A DNA stretch of 64,000 bases from Lumbricus terrestris (GCA_949752735.1 OX457047.1:35231113-35295112); one strand, 5' to 3'; shown: positions 1 to 11,366, counted from the stretch's first letter. Notes: generated by a model from the sequence alone, not told the origin. Program-made: numbers and translations.

Positions 1-270
1 ATCTTGACACACTTGGGATCGCTTTTTACATAGGCCTATACTATTTTGGAGAGCTAGGGGACCAGACGGAACAGCGTGTGAAAGGCACGCACGACAGAAG
101 GACGTGTCCAAGGTTCATCGTCGACTGAAAGGAGAAAGACCCTGGGATGTGGCTCTTCCGTTCAAAACAGTAGCGGGAGGGGGTGTCTGAACCGCTCGCA
201 ACTAACGCAGCCGACAGAAGACTACTATAGCGGCATACACCCAGTCGATTGCTTTGTAGGGTCGTCCGTC

Positions 271-346
271 TGTGGAGGGGTCTGGGGAGGGTCTGGGGAG
301 GGGGTTTGGGGAGGGTCTGGGGAGGGTCTGGGGAGGGGTGGGGTCA
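271..346 (+). repeat. G-rich minisatellite, potential G-quadruplex
   Basis: About seven imperfect copies of an 11-bp unit close to GGGGAGGGTCT lie in a row, giving many runs of three to five guanines spaced by one to three bases. Such spacing is able to form G-quadruplexes on the plus strand. The flanking 1-270 and 347-688 show no recognisable gene. Confidence 0.75.
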
Positions 347-688
347 GTAGGGTGGATGCCAGAACACGCGAACAACGGACAAATCTCGCGAGATGTCGAT
401 GAATGGAGTTGTTGTCTGTTGAGACACGTCGTCATCTAAATATCGTCTGTATACAGTCTGCAAATATCCCCTTGTCTCTCCTTGCTCGTGCTTTTTATTG
501 TTCCTACCTGAATAGAGTCTGGTGATGTTTGCTGAACCTTTCAGTAGTCGCTGAATGGCTTTTCAATCGATTCCAGTTAACCGTAGATGTCTGTAGACCG
601 TAGACTATGCAAGTAGGCCTATGCATGCAATCGGGTCCAAATAACGATAACAGTGCGCTATTTAGGTTACCATGACAGCGATGTCTTA

Positions 689-995
689 GAGACTGAACAT
701 TGACTGAACATTGAACATTGACTGAACATTGACTGAACATTGACTGAACATTGACTGAACATTGACTGAACATTGACTGAACATTGAACGTCAACTGGAC
801 ATTGAACTGAACGACAACTGAACGAGTTGAACTGAACAACTGAACTGAACCATTGAACTGAACAATTGAACTGAACAATTGAACTGAACAATTGAACTGA
901 ACAATTGAACTGAACAATTGAACTGAACGACAACTGAACGAGTTGAACTGAACAACTGAACTGAACAATTGGGCTGAACGTCAACTGAACATTGC
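689..995. repeat. TGAAC-based minisatellite
   Basis: A two-part tandem array. The left part (about 700-790) repeats an 11-bp unit, ACTGAACATTG; the right part (about 795-990) repeats a 13-bp unit, ATTGAACTGAACA, with a segment containing ACGACAACTGAACGAG occurring twice. Both units share the TGAAC core, so one array probably diverged from the other. Open frames across it are repeat translations and are not annotated as genes. Confidence 0.85.
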
Positions 996-1235
996 ATAAT
1001 GATTATAGAAAGGCATAAGGCCTAATGTAGGCCTGCTGTTCTTATTTTGCTCTTGGTGCAAATCTAAATGCAAACTTCCAGGGATATTGTGCAAACTACT
1101 TTAAATTTGACTATATATAGGCCTACGGTGGGATTATAGTCATAAACCTCGCCGGACTCTCTGGATCTTGACCTCTGCTTATCGACATTGTTTTCATTGA
1201 GCACCTGTGAATAAGCTGATTCCCACTACCCAACA

Positions 1236-1584
1236 ACTACTGCTACTGCTACAACTTACACTGCTGCTGGCGCTGCTGCTATTACCACAACAACTACTAC
1301 TACTTCTACTACTAGGCTACTAATACTGTAATACAACAACAACAACAGCAACAACAACAACAACAACAACAACAACAAACTACTACTACTGATTCTTCGA
1401 CTTCAATTGTTGCTGCTGCTTCTGCTGCTGCTGCTGATGATGATGCTGCTGTTGCTACTGATGATGAGGATGAAGATGATGATTACGATGACGATGATGG
1501 TGATGACCACGACGACGATGATGATGATGATGGTGACGGCGACGATGATGAAGATAATGAAGATGACAACGACGACGATGGTGG

Positions 1585-1615
<31 letters not shown>

Positions 1616-1690
1616 ATGGAGATGACGACGACAACGACGACGACGATGATGATGATGATGACAATAATAATGATGACGTCGACGACGACA
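1236..1690. repeat. Trinucleotide repeat tract (CTA, CAA, GAT/GAC)
   Basis: Adjacent impure trinucleotide arrays: ACTACTGCT-type from 1236, (CAA)n at about 1335-1378, then GATGATGAC-type repeats from about 1430 to 1680. The acidic or histidine-rich frames seen here simply reflect codon-length repeats. Confidence 0.85.
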
Positions 1691-1959
1691 TTTTGCCTGT
1701 TATCATCGCTGTGTACACGTTATCAACATCTAACTCGACCGAATTCTACGATGAAACTTTCATCAAAGCACGGAAGAAGCGACCTTGTGTGACCGTGGGA
1801 GCATTGAACTCCTGTATACAGTATGGGAAATCCTCTCCTAATCCAGGTTCCAGCCCAGTTTTAAATGGATCATGTCATCAATTTACTGCTGATTAGCTGT
1901 CCTGCACATCATCAGCTTTCTCCATCTTAACTCCCTCAAACCTCTGCACGCTCGTCGAC

Positions 1960-2030
1960 TTGACACGACATGACACAAGTCATGACATGACGCAAGGCAT
2001 GACGTGACGCAAGTCATGACGAAAGTGACT
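1960..2030. repeat. Short tandem repeat of GTCATGACATGACGCAA type
   Basis: Three to four imperfect 17-bp units built on CATGACGCAAG and ACACAAGTCATGAC. Nothing else is recognisable between 1691 and 2220. Confidence 0.6.
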
Positions 2031-2409
2031 GTCGTCCGCCGGAACGTCCAAAGCCACCTATCGGCCGTCTCAGTAACAAAACTTAGGCCTACGTCGGAAT
2101 TTTTCTAATGATTTCATTCGTCTATGAATGAATCCATACGACGTGATATATCATCCGTCGTCGCGTCTTGACAACTGCAAAGCACCTCTGAGCTGCATGA
2201 TGTCGTGGGTCACTGTACCAGCAGCATCGGGGTCATTGGACGATGGTCCTAATGCAGAGGTTAGGGCCACACGCTGTAGGGTCATGGGCAGTGATTCCGT
2301 TAAGGTCTAAATTCTTGGAGTCATGGACGCATCACATCAAAAAAGTTGGAGTCCACGCCAAATGGATGAGAGTCATGGACTCCACACCCTTCCATTTTTG
2401 GAGTCCCAT

Positions 2410-2510
2410 CAGTGGCGGCGCCAGGATTTCAGTTGGGGGGGGGGCTGAGCCCTCGCGGAGGAAATTTTCCATTTTCATCTGCCAAAATTTCTAACGACCT
2501 TTTTTAGTCA
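2410..2510 (+). mobile_element. CAGTGGCGG-type MITE remnant, nested
   Basis: Begins CAGTGGCGGCGCCAGGAT and continues with a G-run and CTGCCAAAATTTCTAACGACC. The same left end, with matching interior, occurs at 48283. The right terminus could not be located, so this copy looks truncated. Confidence 0.55.
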
Positions 2511-2824
2511 TCCGGCCGAAATCTCATGGAAATTTTCAATGAAAATATTTTAGTTTTACATGTCAGAAAACGGATGGCCTTTTTTAAGGGTGGCTTGGCC
2601 TCTGGGTTGCCTTTTATAGGGGGGTTCCAGAGGTAGGATAAATTATTACGGAATATCAGCCTACAGGCCTCAGAGGTCAAATAGGCTATAGGCCATATAG
2701 CCTAAGTTAACGTTCAGTAGAAGTTTTAGTTTTTAAATTTTGAGAACAAAGTAACAGCCATTTAGAGGCAAAAGCTGTTGTTAGAGCATAATCAGATTGC
2801 ATCATATTGAATTAATATTGACTG

Positions 2825-2907
2825 GGAGAGCGCCTCTGAGAGGACTTCTTGAAGAGGCGGTATATATATGGGCTTAACTTCTTGAAATGAATGAATGAAT
2901 GAATGTA
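2825..2907 (+). mobile_element. SINE 3' fragment with GAAT tail
   Basis: Matches the 3' part of the window's SINE family (GAGCGCCTCTGAG, then CTTGAAGAGGCG and a TATATA stretch) and ends in a (GAAT)n tail. The tRNA-like head is missing. Confidence 0.7.
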
Positions 2908-2944
2908 GAGCCTGATATAGAGTTAAAATGCGATTGTCGCTATC

Positions 2945-3145
2945 ATGGACATCGATTTCAAAATAAAGAGGGAAATTTTTTGGGCACTAGCGTATACCAA
3001 TCTTCCCGACAATAGTTTAGACTTTTCAAAGAAAATATTTGAGCATTTCCTTTTTCCTTTAATTTTCCTCATTTTGAGATCTATACGACGACGGTCATTA
3101 GGCTACTTTTTAAGCCAGAATCGAACGCTCATGGGAACAATATAG
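2945..3145 (+). other. Interior of hAT-like element, no gene
   Basis: AT-rich interior of the 2289-3507 element. A 66-codon open frame exists but has no recognisable motif; I see no transposase domain. Confidence 0.4.
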
Positions 3146-4296
3146 GCTATATATAGTCCATCAAGCCCATTATATATGATGTAGGATATATGTAGGCTAC
3201 GTCACTCACTAACAAAGAAATGAAATATTCATAAATAGGTCATTGCATAAATTATTCACCACCAGTCAGTGTATGTGTTCTTTTTAGTTCAATGAATACG
3301 CAAATACGCAATGCATAAACTGAAACAGTGACACAAATATGGACCCCACGGAATTTTTTATTGGAGTCCCATGGACGCATCGTTAATTTATTTGTGCGTC
3401 CATTCACAACTTCGGTGCGTCCATGGACGCACCGCCTTTATTTTTGTGCGTCCGGTGTCAAAATTTGTGCGTCCCGGACGCACGGACGCACACTAACGGA
3501 ATCACTGGTCATGGGCGATGGTGCTAATGCAAAGAGGTCATAGGCATAGACGCAACCACCCTATGGGACCCACCGGACGCGTCCCCCCTAACTTTTGAGT
3601 GGTCCCCTAACTTTATTATTATGGTCCCCCAACTTTTAGGACGTGATTCATTATGGTACCCCCCCAACTTTTAGGACGTGATTGCACCTATGGTCATAGG
3701 CCACGAGCTGTAGGGTCATGGGCGATGGTCCTAATGTAAAGAGGTCACAGGTCACGTGCTGTAGGGTCATGGGCGTTGGTCCCAATGTAAAGAGGTCATA
3801 GGTTGCGCGCTGTAGGCCGCAGCATAATCTGGATGTCGACACGGCCTGGTGATGAGCTTCCGGTTGCCACCGAAACAAGGGCGCCTTCGTCGTCGTCGTC
3901 GTCGCTGGCTTAATTCTTTCGGATGGCTAAGGCTAATTACCCGCGCAATGCTTCGGAAGCAATTTCATTCTTCGCGGCTGATACACTTACCCATCAGCCC
4001 AGCCGTCTTCGTTCAGCGACTCCTTCCTTCCTTCCATCGCTGGACGATGTGAGAGTGGCGCTGCATGTCCTCTCATCTGCTGGTGGTGGTGGTGGTGGAT
4101 GGCGTAGTGTCTACTAGAGGTCGACTATAAGCATCGAGGACATGGAGCGGTCTCCGCTGCGGTTGCAGGCCAACCCGGCGTCGGCGGTCGGTCGATGGGT
4201 TCGGCCTAGGCTAGGCTATCTGGGGGGCGCGATTCGACCGGCTCGGCCGTCTCCTTCGATCGTTCGCTTGGTTGGTCAGTCGGTCGGTCGAGAAGA

Positions 4297-4385
4297 CTAA
4301 GAGACAGACAGAGAGACAGACAGACAGACAGACAGATAGAGAGACAGACAGACAGACAGACAGACAAAGAGACAGACAGATAGAG

Positions 4386-4480
<95 letters not shown>

Positions 4481-4640
4481 GAGACAGAGAGACAGAGACA
4501 GAGAGACAGAGACAGAGATACAGAGAGCGAGAGAGACAGACAAACAGACGGACGGACGAATGGACAGTCGGACGGACGGACGTACAGACAGACAGACAGT
4601 CGGACAGACAGACAGATGGACAAACTGACAGACACTGAGA
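4297..4640. repeat. GACA/GATA/GAGA microsatellite
   Basis: Compound tetranucleotide and dinucleotide tract: (GACA)n, then (GATA)n at about 4379-4420, (GA)n at about 4420-4448, and degenerate GACA/GACG up to about 4640. Long minus-strand serine-leucine-cysteine frames across it are repeat translations. Confidence 0.9.
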
Positions 4641-4649
4641 CAGTGAGTG

Positions 4650-5322
4650 ACACAGAGCTGATCTGCTGTGAAAGCTAGCGTGCATCGTGCTCTGATCCGG
4701 GTCTCGCGCTCGCGCGGACGTGCTAGAGATCTGTGGATCGGCTTCCGGTCAGTTTGACGGTTGAGTTTCGTGCGGCGCACAGGACTTGGGAGCGGACGGT
4801 GTCTGTGGCGCATGCATCTGTCGCACTCGGTCGCCGGTCAGTTGTTGTTGGTCGAGGCAAACGCGATTGAATGCTTGATGATCGCGGTCCATGGAAGTTT
4901 GTCCTACGTTTTCATCGGGTAAAATCCTGTTCAACACTACTGACGCCATCAACTACGTCACCATTCACGTCATCTCCTACGTCTTCGTGAGCTGAGGCTG
5001 ACTTCCGGAAGGTCAGAAACGGGAACTAATAATAATAATTATGAGAGAGAAGTTTTGATTGAGTTAGCCGAATCCGATTTGCGGAATCGGATACGTTAAG
5101 CAAAATTGCGACGACGAGGAACGTGACAGTTTTCGTCCCTCAGAGCTGTTGGCGGTCTCGAGGCCAGCGTCACGTGGAGGGAGGTCCTGAGAGTGAGAGT
5201 AGGTCTACAGCCGCCCACCACAGTCCACTACCACCACCCGTCGCCAGCCAACAGTCGGAGGAGACGTGCATGGACGATAGAAGGATGTGAGTAGACAGTT
5301 GATCAGCCTTGTCGTGCGTGAC
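4650..5322 (+). promoter_or_regulatory. CpG-rich promoter/5' leader of Ig-superfamily gene
   Basis: CG dinucleotides are much denser here than in the AT-rich surroundings, and the tract leads straight into the signal-peptide exon at 5323. An E-box CACGTG lies at 5171-5176. No TATA box is evident, as is common for CpG-rich promoters. The transcription start is not determinable from sequence, so the division between promoter and leader is inferred. Confidence 0.45.
5270..5290 (+). other. Upstream micro-ORF (MDDRRM)
   Basis: ATG at 5270 opens a six-codon frame that ends with an overlapping ATG-TGA at 5285-5290, 32 bases before the predicted start codon at 5323. If this stretch is within the mature leader, it could dampen translation of the main frame. 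A GTGAGT at 5287-5292 inside it could instead be a splice donor of a 5' non-coding exon, which would remove the issue. Confidence 0.4.
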
Positions 5323-5704
5323 ATGAATCAAAGCCATGTGGCCGGCGTCTTCAAAAGGATTCTTGTGGGATTTATACTCATCGTCGTCGTTGCTTCCTCA
5401 GCGCTCGCCAGCCTCGCGAATGTCGTTTCGGTCGGTAGTAAAACGCTGAAGATGTACCTGCCGAAGGGGCTGAAGGCTCGAATCGACTGCCCGGAAGCGG
5501 CCAACCCACCTCTCACTTTCATCGTCTGGGCGAGGAACGGTATGATAATCGACGCGGAAAAGACGAAACGCCTGAGCGTCGACCGGTACGGGACGCTGAC
5601 GATAGCCCAGGTCCAGCCAGCCGACGAGGGGCTGTACACTTGCACGCCTTATTCGCCGCTGGACCCGACGCACAGCTCAATTTCCATACAGGTCCTTGTT
5701 AAGG
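5323..5704 (+). CDS. Ig-superfamily receptor, first coding exon (IGSF9/Turtle-like Ig domain)
   Basis: This exon encodes a secreted or membrane Ig-superfamily protein's N terminus. The ATG at 5323 is chosen because it starts a textbook signal peptide: basic lead (VFKR), hydrophobic core (ILVGFILIVVV) and small residues before a likely cut at ASSALAS. A GTG 12 codons upstream is in frame but is not a eukaryotic start. One Ig fold follows: first cysteine in RIDCP, NPPLTFIVW with the core tryptophan, YGTLTI, then DEGLYTCTPY with the second cysteine. The CP...NPPL.F..W and Y.CTPY...L signatures match the fourth Ig domain of IGSF9/Drosophila Turtle, neuronal adhesion proteins. The frame ends at AAGG|GTGAGT, a strong donor in phase 1, the usual phase for Ig exons. 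Later exons are not identifiable in the window. Ig family confidence is high; the IGSF9 assignment is recognition-based. Confidence 0.8.
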
Positions 5705-5710
5705 GTGAGT
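5705..5710 (+). promoter_or_regulatory. 5' splice donor GTGAGT
   Basis: AAGG|GTGAGTAAG at the end of the Ig domain, close to the consensus donor. The open frame hits TAA four bases into the intron, supporting termination of the exon here. The intron is phase 1. Confidence 0.8.
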
Positions 5711-6220
5711 AAGAAATATCTGCCAACTAATGGCCCGGTTAGCCGTCGTTGATGCATTGTTTTGACCTGCTTTTCCACATCGTGACGGAGACGCCGCCTT
5801 CCGATTCGTTTGCGGTAGTTAATGAAACAAGAGTAGCCTGGCAAAATAAACGGATATTACTACTTAGCCTATATAATATAATTACGGGCCTATTTATACA
5901 CACAGAACTCGGGTGTTTTGATTGTAAATTACTGCTTCTTTCTCTAGTTAAATATTCTGACTGCCTGTCTATTTGTTGTCTGTGGTTATGTAGGCTATAT
6001 GATCATTATTTGATGTTGTATGCAATTGCTTTGGTAGAAGTTGCTGCAAGCCTTGAGGTTCGCTCCCAGTCAGTTTTTGGAGCCTGCAGAACCCTTTAAA
6101 TCTGAATTTCTTCTGACGGAAAACCCCATTTGAACAAAAATAACTAAAGCTGTATTTATTAGGCTACATCTGACCAATCAAACTTCGTTTCATAAAAGTC
6201 TTTTTTCTTTTGCCGTGGCT
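5711..6220. other. Intronic sequence, nothing recognised
   Basis: Start of the intron following the Ig exon. AT-rich, with no repeat family member or conserved coding frame that I can recognise. Confidence 0.5.
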
Positions 6221-6289
6221 GTGCTCAGAACGTCTCTGAGTAGATTTCTTGAAGAGGCGCTATATAGGTCTGTTGAATGAATGAATAAT
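6221..6289 (+). mobile_element. SINE 3' fragment with TGAA tail
   Basis: Carries the SINE 3' sequence CTCTGAGTAGATTTCTTGAA, then GAGGCGCTATATAGG and a (TGAA)n tail. The head and body are absent. Sequence from 6290 to 6805 contains nothing recognised. Confidence 0.65.
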
Positions 6290-6805
6290 GTTTCTAAACA
6301 GTGATTAGGGTTTTATACAGTTTTAATCCCTCAGTATCAGATTATAAATTATTTTAAATGAAATTTAACCAATCAGCCCTTGTCTTCACCTTATAGAGCC
6401 TGATTTATAATGTAGGTCTACAAGCACTTTTAATACAATACTCTTATCCATTTTCTTTTCGGAGCTATTGTCTTCTCATCATAGAACTCTAGATTGTTCC
6501 CTGGAAAACACTTTGGGAAATGCTGTAAATATGTGTTGTCTGTGTCCCAGCCCGTTCAATAAGCTTACTGCGGGCATTAAAATGTAGGCTAGGAGCTTCA
6601 AACTGTTGGTCGTCGTATGTTGTTCATCTGCTGTCAGCATTCAATTTGTCTTATTGAAGATGGTTGAACCTGTTGTATATGAGCCTATGAGGCATCCCAC
6701 GTATTCACGGACTTCAATATGGCAGAAGTAAATAAATATGTGACCATGGATGGAAGATAGTGAGACACAATAATCCACGAGATGGATAAGAATAGATACC
6801 CGGTA

Positions 6806-6998
6806 TAGGGGTTAAAGTGGTTTGGGTGAGCAGAGGGAATGCCGAATGTGTGAGCAGTGGGAACACCATTTAGAAGAGTTTCATTTGAATGCATGTGTTT
6901 CCAGCGTTCCATGCAGGTGAGCAGTGGGAACGCTAGCAAAGAATTTCGAGAGCAGTGGGAACGCCGTTCCCATGCGTTCCCACCCACTTTACACCTTG
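6806..6998. mobile_element. hAT-like MITE, GTGGGAACG family, copy 1
   Basis: One of three copies in this window (others at 32069 and 62842). Ends read TAGGGGTTAAAGTGG and CCCACTTTACACCTTG. Internally it repeats GTGAGCAGTGGGAACGC and has the palindromic GGGAACGCCGTTCCC near its right end. The flanking duplication is no longer recognisable, unlike in copy 3. Confidence 0.75.
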
Positions 6999-6999
6999 T

Positions 7000-9228
7000 A
7001 GGCCTATATGCATACATTGTAACATACATGAGGACACTGCATAAACTAGAGATTCAGTAGTCGCCGTACTGTGGCCCGTACACAAGATTGAAAATATGCA
7101 AATGCTGGTAGTAAGAATCTCGTATAGAGAACATTTTACCTAACGAGAACCAACAGTTATGTTCTTTCGATTAATCTGCCTTGGTTGTCTTTGAAGGAAA
7201 GTCTTTTCTTCTTATCTTCAACACGCGTTTAGAAAGAGTATAAAATTTAGAAAGAGTATAAAATTGTTCTTGCAGTGGAGTTAGGACACATTTTATTGGC
7301 GTGTTTTGGACCCAGACTGTATATGGCAATCCCAAAACATTTCCTGTATTGGCAGCAAGACGTGATGCATCTCGGTAATTATCTTGTCTCGTTATAATGC
7401 CTGTGAACACTGTTGTTCTCTCAACTTTTATGGCCGTGGAAGAAATAGACAGTAAGGACTAAACGCTGCTGTGACACCTACCATAAATAGAGGGAAGAGC
7501 TTTGTCGTATATAAGTGCATGGGTCTGATCTCTTGTATTTATTTCTGAACATTCTGGGTCATTGGGGACACCAGGAAATGACTCGGGATGGGACAAGGAA
7601 GTCGTTTATAATGTTTGGTCGTCTTGAGTATGATATCTCTAGCTGATTGTCCTATGACTAACTTTCATTTCATTCGATTCTTCTTTTGAACTCTTTTCAA
7701 TTCAGTTAATTTTTATGGTTGAGTTGACTTTGCTGTTAGGCAGTAGTAGTATGGTTGCTGGACTCTTTTAGCCTTCTTTGCAAAGCACAGAACATAGCAT
7801 TGCATCAAGTCATCAACTGCATGATTGACTCATGTCTGTCCATCCTTGAGCCAGCAATGGACAAATCCCATAGTCCTGGGCACAGACCAATGCTTGTTAA
7901 AACTTCCTGCTTACTTACTAGCTTATCCCACAACCAAACTGTGCTATTTGATGGTAGAGATGCATGTTCCCAAGCAACTTGGCTTGGAATGTTACAGGAA
8001 ATCTCTTCAGCAGATGGGGAACCAGTAGCTATCAATTGCATGGACCCAGTTGGCTAACCAAGGAGATCACAGACAATGTCGCACTCAAATGTATGCACCA
8101 GCGACATATATACTTCTGATGCTATAGCAAACAAGTAAGTAAGTCAGACGGACGTATGTTTGTACAGCACCTCTCGCAGAATGACCATTCAGAGGAATGA
8201 AGTCTGCGTACCGGGTATGTCTGGTGCATCAGCCACTGATGTCTGCAGTTTGCTGTGCTGATAAAATATGAAATTGCATTGAACCTTCATGATGCATTTA
8301 CATCAATTACTACAACAGAAATACATGAACTGAAAAATTGTAAATAACAAACTGCAAAGACTAGGCTTAAATTAGATTGTCAATGGGATCAAATGCAAAA
8401 GCACATCGCAAAAAAATGCCAATGCATAATAATGGATTTTTGCGTTTTTTGCTAATTTTTTTATTCCTGAGAGATTTGAGATGCCTTAGGTACGAAATAA
8501 GAATAATAATAATATTCATTCATTGAAATTAGACAAGTTATAACAGACTCAAACTTATTTACATACTTTGCTGACTTTAAAACTGAGTTTCTATACTTGG
8601 CTATATGATTCCAGGCTTCCAATTTTGCAAATCTCTATTATAATATTATGTGCGTACATTTATATTTTATGTGATATGTGGTCTAAGTGTCAGTGGTGGT
8701 AACGGTGCATGGCTTTCAAATTAAGTTGGACAAATGAAAAGTCTGTGAAAGTTAATTATCCTAAGCAATTTAGAAGTGAATAAAAAATGGCATCCAGAAT
8801 AAATTTTTGTATCTGAGTTAATCATAATATGCTGCAGCCTGCCACTTTGTACTGATCCGCAGAGTAAAATCCTTTGATCAGCTGGCAAATAAGAACATGA
8901 CCTGTCATGACAACAATGAATAAATGGTGTTAAATTGCCTTTGTTTAGAAAAAAATCGAGTTATTGTCTGTCCTAGCAGTTTTCTCAGCTGTTACGTTAC
9001 CTCCAACATTCTATCGTCGTATTGACATCAGTAGCTGATGATGAATTGTGCAACGGTCAGTACTGCAGAGTTGTACAAATTAGTGTAGTCTTGGCAATGC
9101 AGATTCATACATTGGTGTGACCTTGCATGCGTGATAAATTTATGTAATAATAATAAATAAGTACATGACATTGTCAGAATGTTCTAATGGCAACATAACA
9201 CTCGTCATTATTTTAAGCCTCTTCGTTC
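7000..9228. other. Unannotated stretch, no gene recognised
   Basis: About 2.2 kb of AT-rich DNA. There is an 18-bp tandem duplication, TTTAGAAAGAGTATAAAA, at about 7229-7265. Open frames at about 7755-8057 on both strands have no recognisable motif and I do not call them genes. Confidence 0.5.
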
Positions 9229-9239
9229 GCTGACAACTG

Positions 9240-9770
9240 CAGTCCGCCTAAGCCGAGTCCGAGTCGAGTTCAAGTCCATCTAAGCCGAATCCGAGTCAAG
9301 TCTGAATCCATAGGTGTTTGAGTCAAAGTCCGAGTCGCCAAAGATCGAGTCTATGTTCGAGTCAAAGTCCATCCGCATCAAAATGCATCGAAACACGCAT
9401 TTCTATGGCTTAGAGAAGAAATAATAGCAATATATATGCAGATAGGATTGTTAAGGCAGAAACTTACCCAAATTACACTTTAAAAACACTTAATTAGATA
9501 CAGTTTTGCGTGATAATCTGGCATAGTAATGAGGCTGCACAAACCATTCTTCCGCTGCTAAATACTGCTTAAACTGCTCAACAACTGAACTCATAGTCTG
9601 AACAACTTAAACGGTAACTGCTGCTAAGTGTAGTCTTGTCAATGCAGTTCCCTATTCTGCCAGAAATTGACATGGAAACAGAGTCAGATTCGAGTCCAAG
9701 TGCGAGTCCGCAGAAAATTGGTCTCGAGTTGGACTTGAGATCTTGGCCGAACTCAAGAACTACATAGATG
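9240..9770. repeat. GAGTC-rich clusters, possible decayed element
   Basis: Two clusters of degenerate CCGAGTC, CAAGTCC and GAGTCAAGTC motifs (about 9240-9375 and 9680-9755) bracket about 300 bp of plain AT-rich sequence. Such ends resemble terminal repeats of an old DNA transposon, but I could not define termini or a duplication. Confidence 0.4.
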
Positions 9771-9779
9771 GGCAACTGA

Positions 9780-10586
9780 CAATATCGTTTTAAGTTTATT
9801 AAGTATTGGTTTACCCTGAGATTGACATATATTATATTTAATTATGGTTACCTTACTTATACCAAAACAATGGCATTGAAACTAGTCTCATGCTGAACAG
9901 CCTCTTGTGTGCAAAGAAATTCTTAAGTTTCCGTCCAATGCTAATTTTGGTAGTCGATACACGGCTGTCTCTATTTGGCATTAAATAATTATCGTCTATC
10001 TTTGACTTTCTAACCTGAGCATTTGGTATAATTTCCAATTTCATCTAAATCTGAACATTCCTCAACTAGCGCATAACAAGAGGCTCTGGTATCAATCGGA
10101 TATACCCCTCCTGTCATAGTTAGGCTGACAGAATGATGTCAATCTGATTTTTGGTGTAGAATCTCTAATTTGAGGTCATGAGTCTTGTGTTGCATCAAGT
10201 TGCATGTGCTATAGTGTCACATATCATATCCAAGGTCTCCAGCATCGTAATTTCAGCTGCTGAATTTAATGTTGTACTTCCTGACTTTTGCAACATGAAA
10301 AATCAATGCCGTTTCTCACATTTATAGTCGCCCACTTTCTGTTCCTTGCGTGTGGACCGTCAGATCTCGTGGCATTTCTGGGGTGTGTGTAATTACCGAA
10401 GCCATCCGATTCGGCACGTTGCACTTTTGTCGGGTTTTCATTGTCTCCGGACTCTTCATAATTGATCAGATTCAGGGTCAAGGTTGGCCCTGCATCAACG
10501 TTGAAAAATGAGAGGGCAATGGAGTTCTTTGAGTCTGACATGAAGTCGGATTAAAAGTCTGTGATGTTCTTTCCGTAGGGGATGGC
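9780..10586. other. Unannotated stretch
   Basis: No repeat family or coding feature recognised. The 91-codon minus-strand frame at about 10266-10541 lacks recognisable motifs. Confidence 0.4.
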
Positions 10587-10722
10587 ACACACACGCACGC
10601 ACACACACACATGCACACGCATGCACACACACACATACACACACATACGCGCGAACGCACACACACTCATACACACACGTGCGTACACACACACGCAGGC
10701 ACGCACGCACGCACACACATTC
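10587..10722. repeat. (CA)n microsatellite
   Basis: Impure CA repeat with interspersed GCACGCAC and TACA variants. Confidence 0.9.
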
Positions 10723-10729
10723 ACCGTCA

Positions 10730-11366
10730 TCAGATTTCTGGGTCAGTATGTGACAAAATTACATTGGATTTTATCATTACGTTAAATTTGATTACAATCA
10801 ATAGGTATTGAAAGATATAATATTGCTAGATCACGTAAAGAAAGTTGATGCATTTCACCGGAGGCGAAATTCTTCGACCATACATGTGTAGTTGTTGCAG
10901 AAATACTGACATTAGTAGTTAGACTTTGTCCGTCGGTTGAGGCTTATACATCCCATTCGCCAGAATATGTGGAATGACGACACCGATCCAGCGGCAAGAC
11001 GATGACGACGACGGCGATCTCTTTATGGCTGATACGTATAGGTTGGCCAGGAAATTGTCAATTTCACACGACCCAGAAGAGACAGGGCCCGGGCCCCCAC
11101 TCGTTAAGAATCGGGCGCCATTGCAACCATAACTTCTGCCGGATGTATTAGAAGACCGATGAAAGCAAGTACAGCTTTTATCACGTGCTTCGCGTTGGAA
11201 TTACACGGCGAAGGAGGCGGAGGTGGAGGCGGAGGTGGCGGCGCTGGAAATGCTCTGGAAATGGACCAGGAGGAGCTTCATTTGCTGCCCTCTATTTGCG
11301 GTTTCTCGTCGACCTTCTCTGACTTGGGTTATATTCGACTGTTTAAACGAAACTAGTTGCTGAGAA
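10730..11366. other. Unannotated stretch with a GGAGGC run
   Basis: No gene recognised. A GGAGGCGGAGGTGGAGGC trinucleotide run lies at about 11210-11240. Confidence 0.4.

Larger units (their letters stand above)
2289..3507. mobile_element. hAT-like DNA transposon (non-autonomous, 1219 bp)
   Basis: Terminal inverted repeats start CAGTGATTCCGTTA on both ends and the element is flanked by a perfect 8-bp duplication GTCATGGG (2281-2288 and 3508-3515). Eight-base duplications and CA(G)-type ends are hallmarks of the hAT superfamily. The subterminal regions are rich in GGACGCAC and GGAGTC(C)ATGG motifs in both orientations. No transposase frame is detectable. A second transposon remnant begins at 2410 and a SINE 3' fragment lies at 2825, so the element has been a landing site itself. 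Confidence 0.85.
2225..3825. repeat. 51-bp minisatellite split by transposon insertion
   Basis: A 51-bp unit containing GCTGTAGGGTCATGGGCGAT and CCTAATGTAAAGAGGTCA occurs at about 2230-2288, resumes at 3508-3545 exactly after the hAT-like element, and recurs in two further copies at about 3697-3825. The continuity across the element shows the array predates the insertion. Between 3546 and 3690 lie C-rich repeats of the CCCCCAACTTTTAGGACGTG type. Confidence 0.75.

Noticed and set aside
4206..4813. Overlapping minus-strand frames of up to 200 codons, rich in Cys/Leu/Ser
   Set aside because: All three frames are open because of the GACA/GATA/GA repeats.
7755..8057. 100-codon plus-strand frame
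   Set aside because: Comparable frames are open on the opposite strand and in another plus frame; no motif recognised.
11085..11103. 14-base match GGGCCCCCACTCGT to the retrotransposon primer-site/LTR junction
   Set aside because: Flanking sequence does not continue the match, so probably chance in GC-rich sequence.
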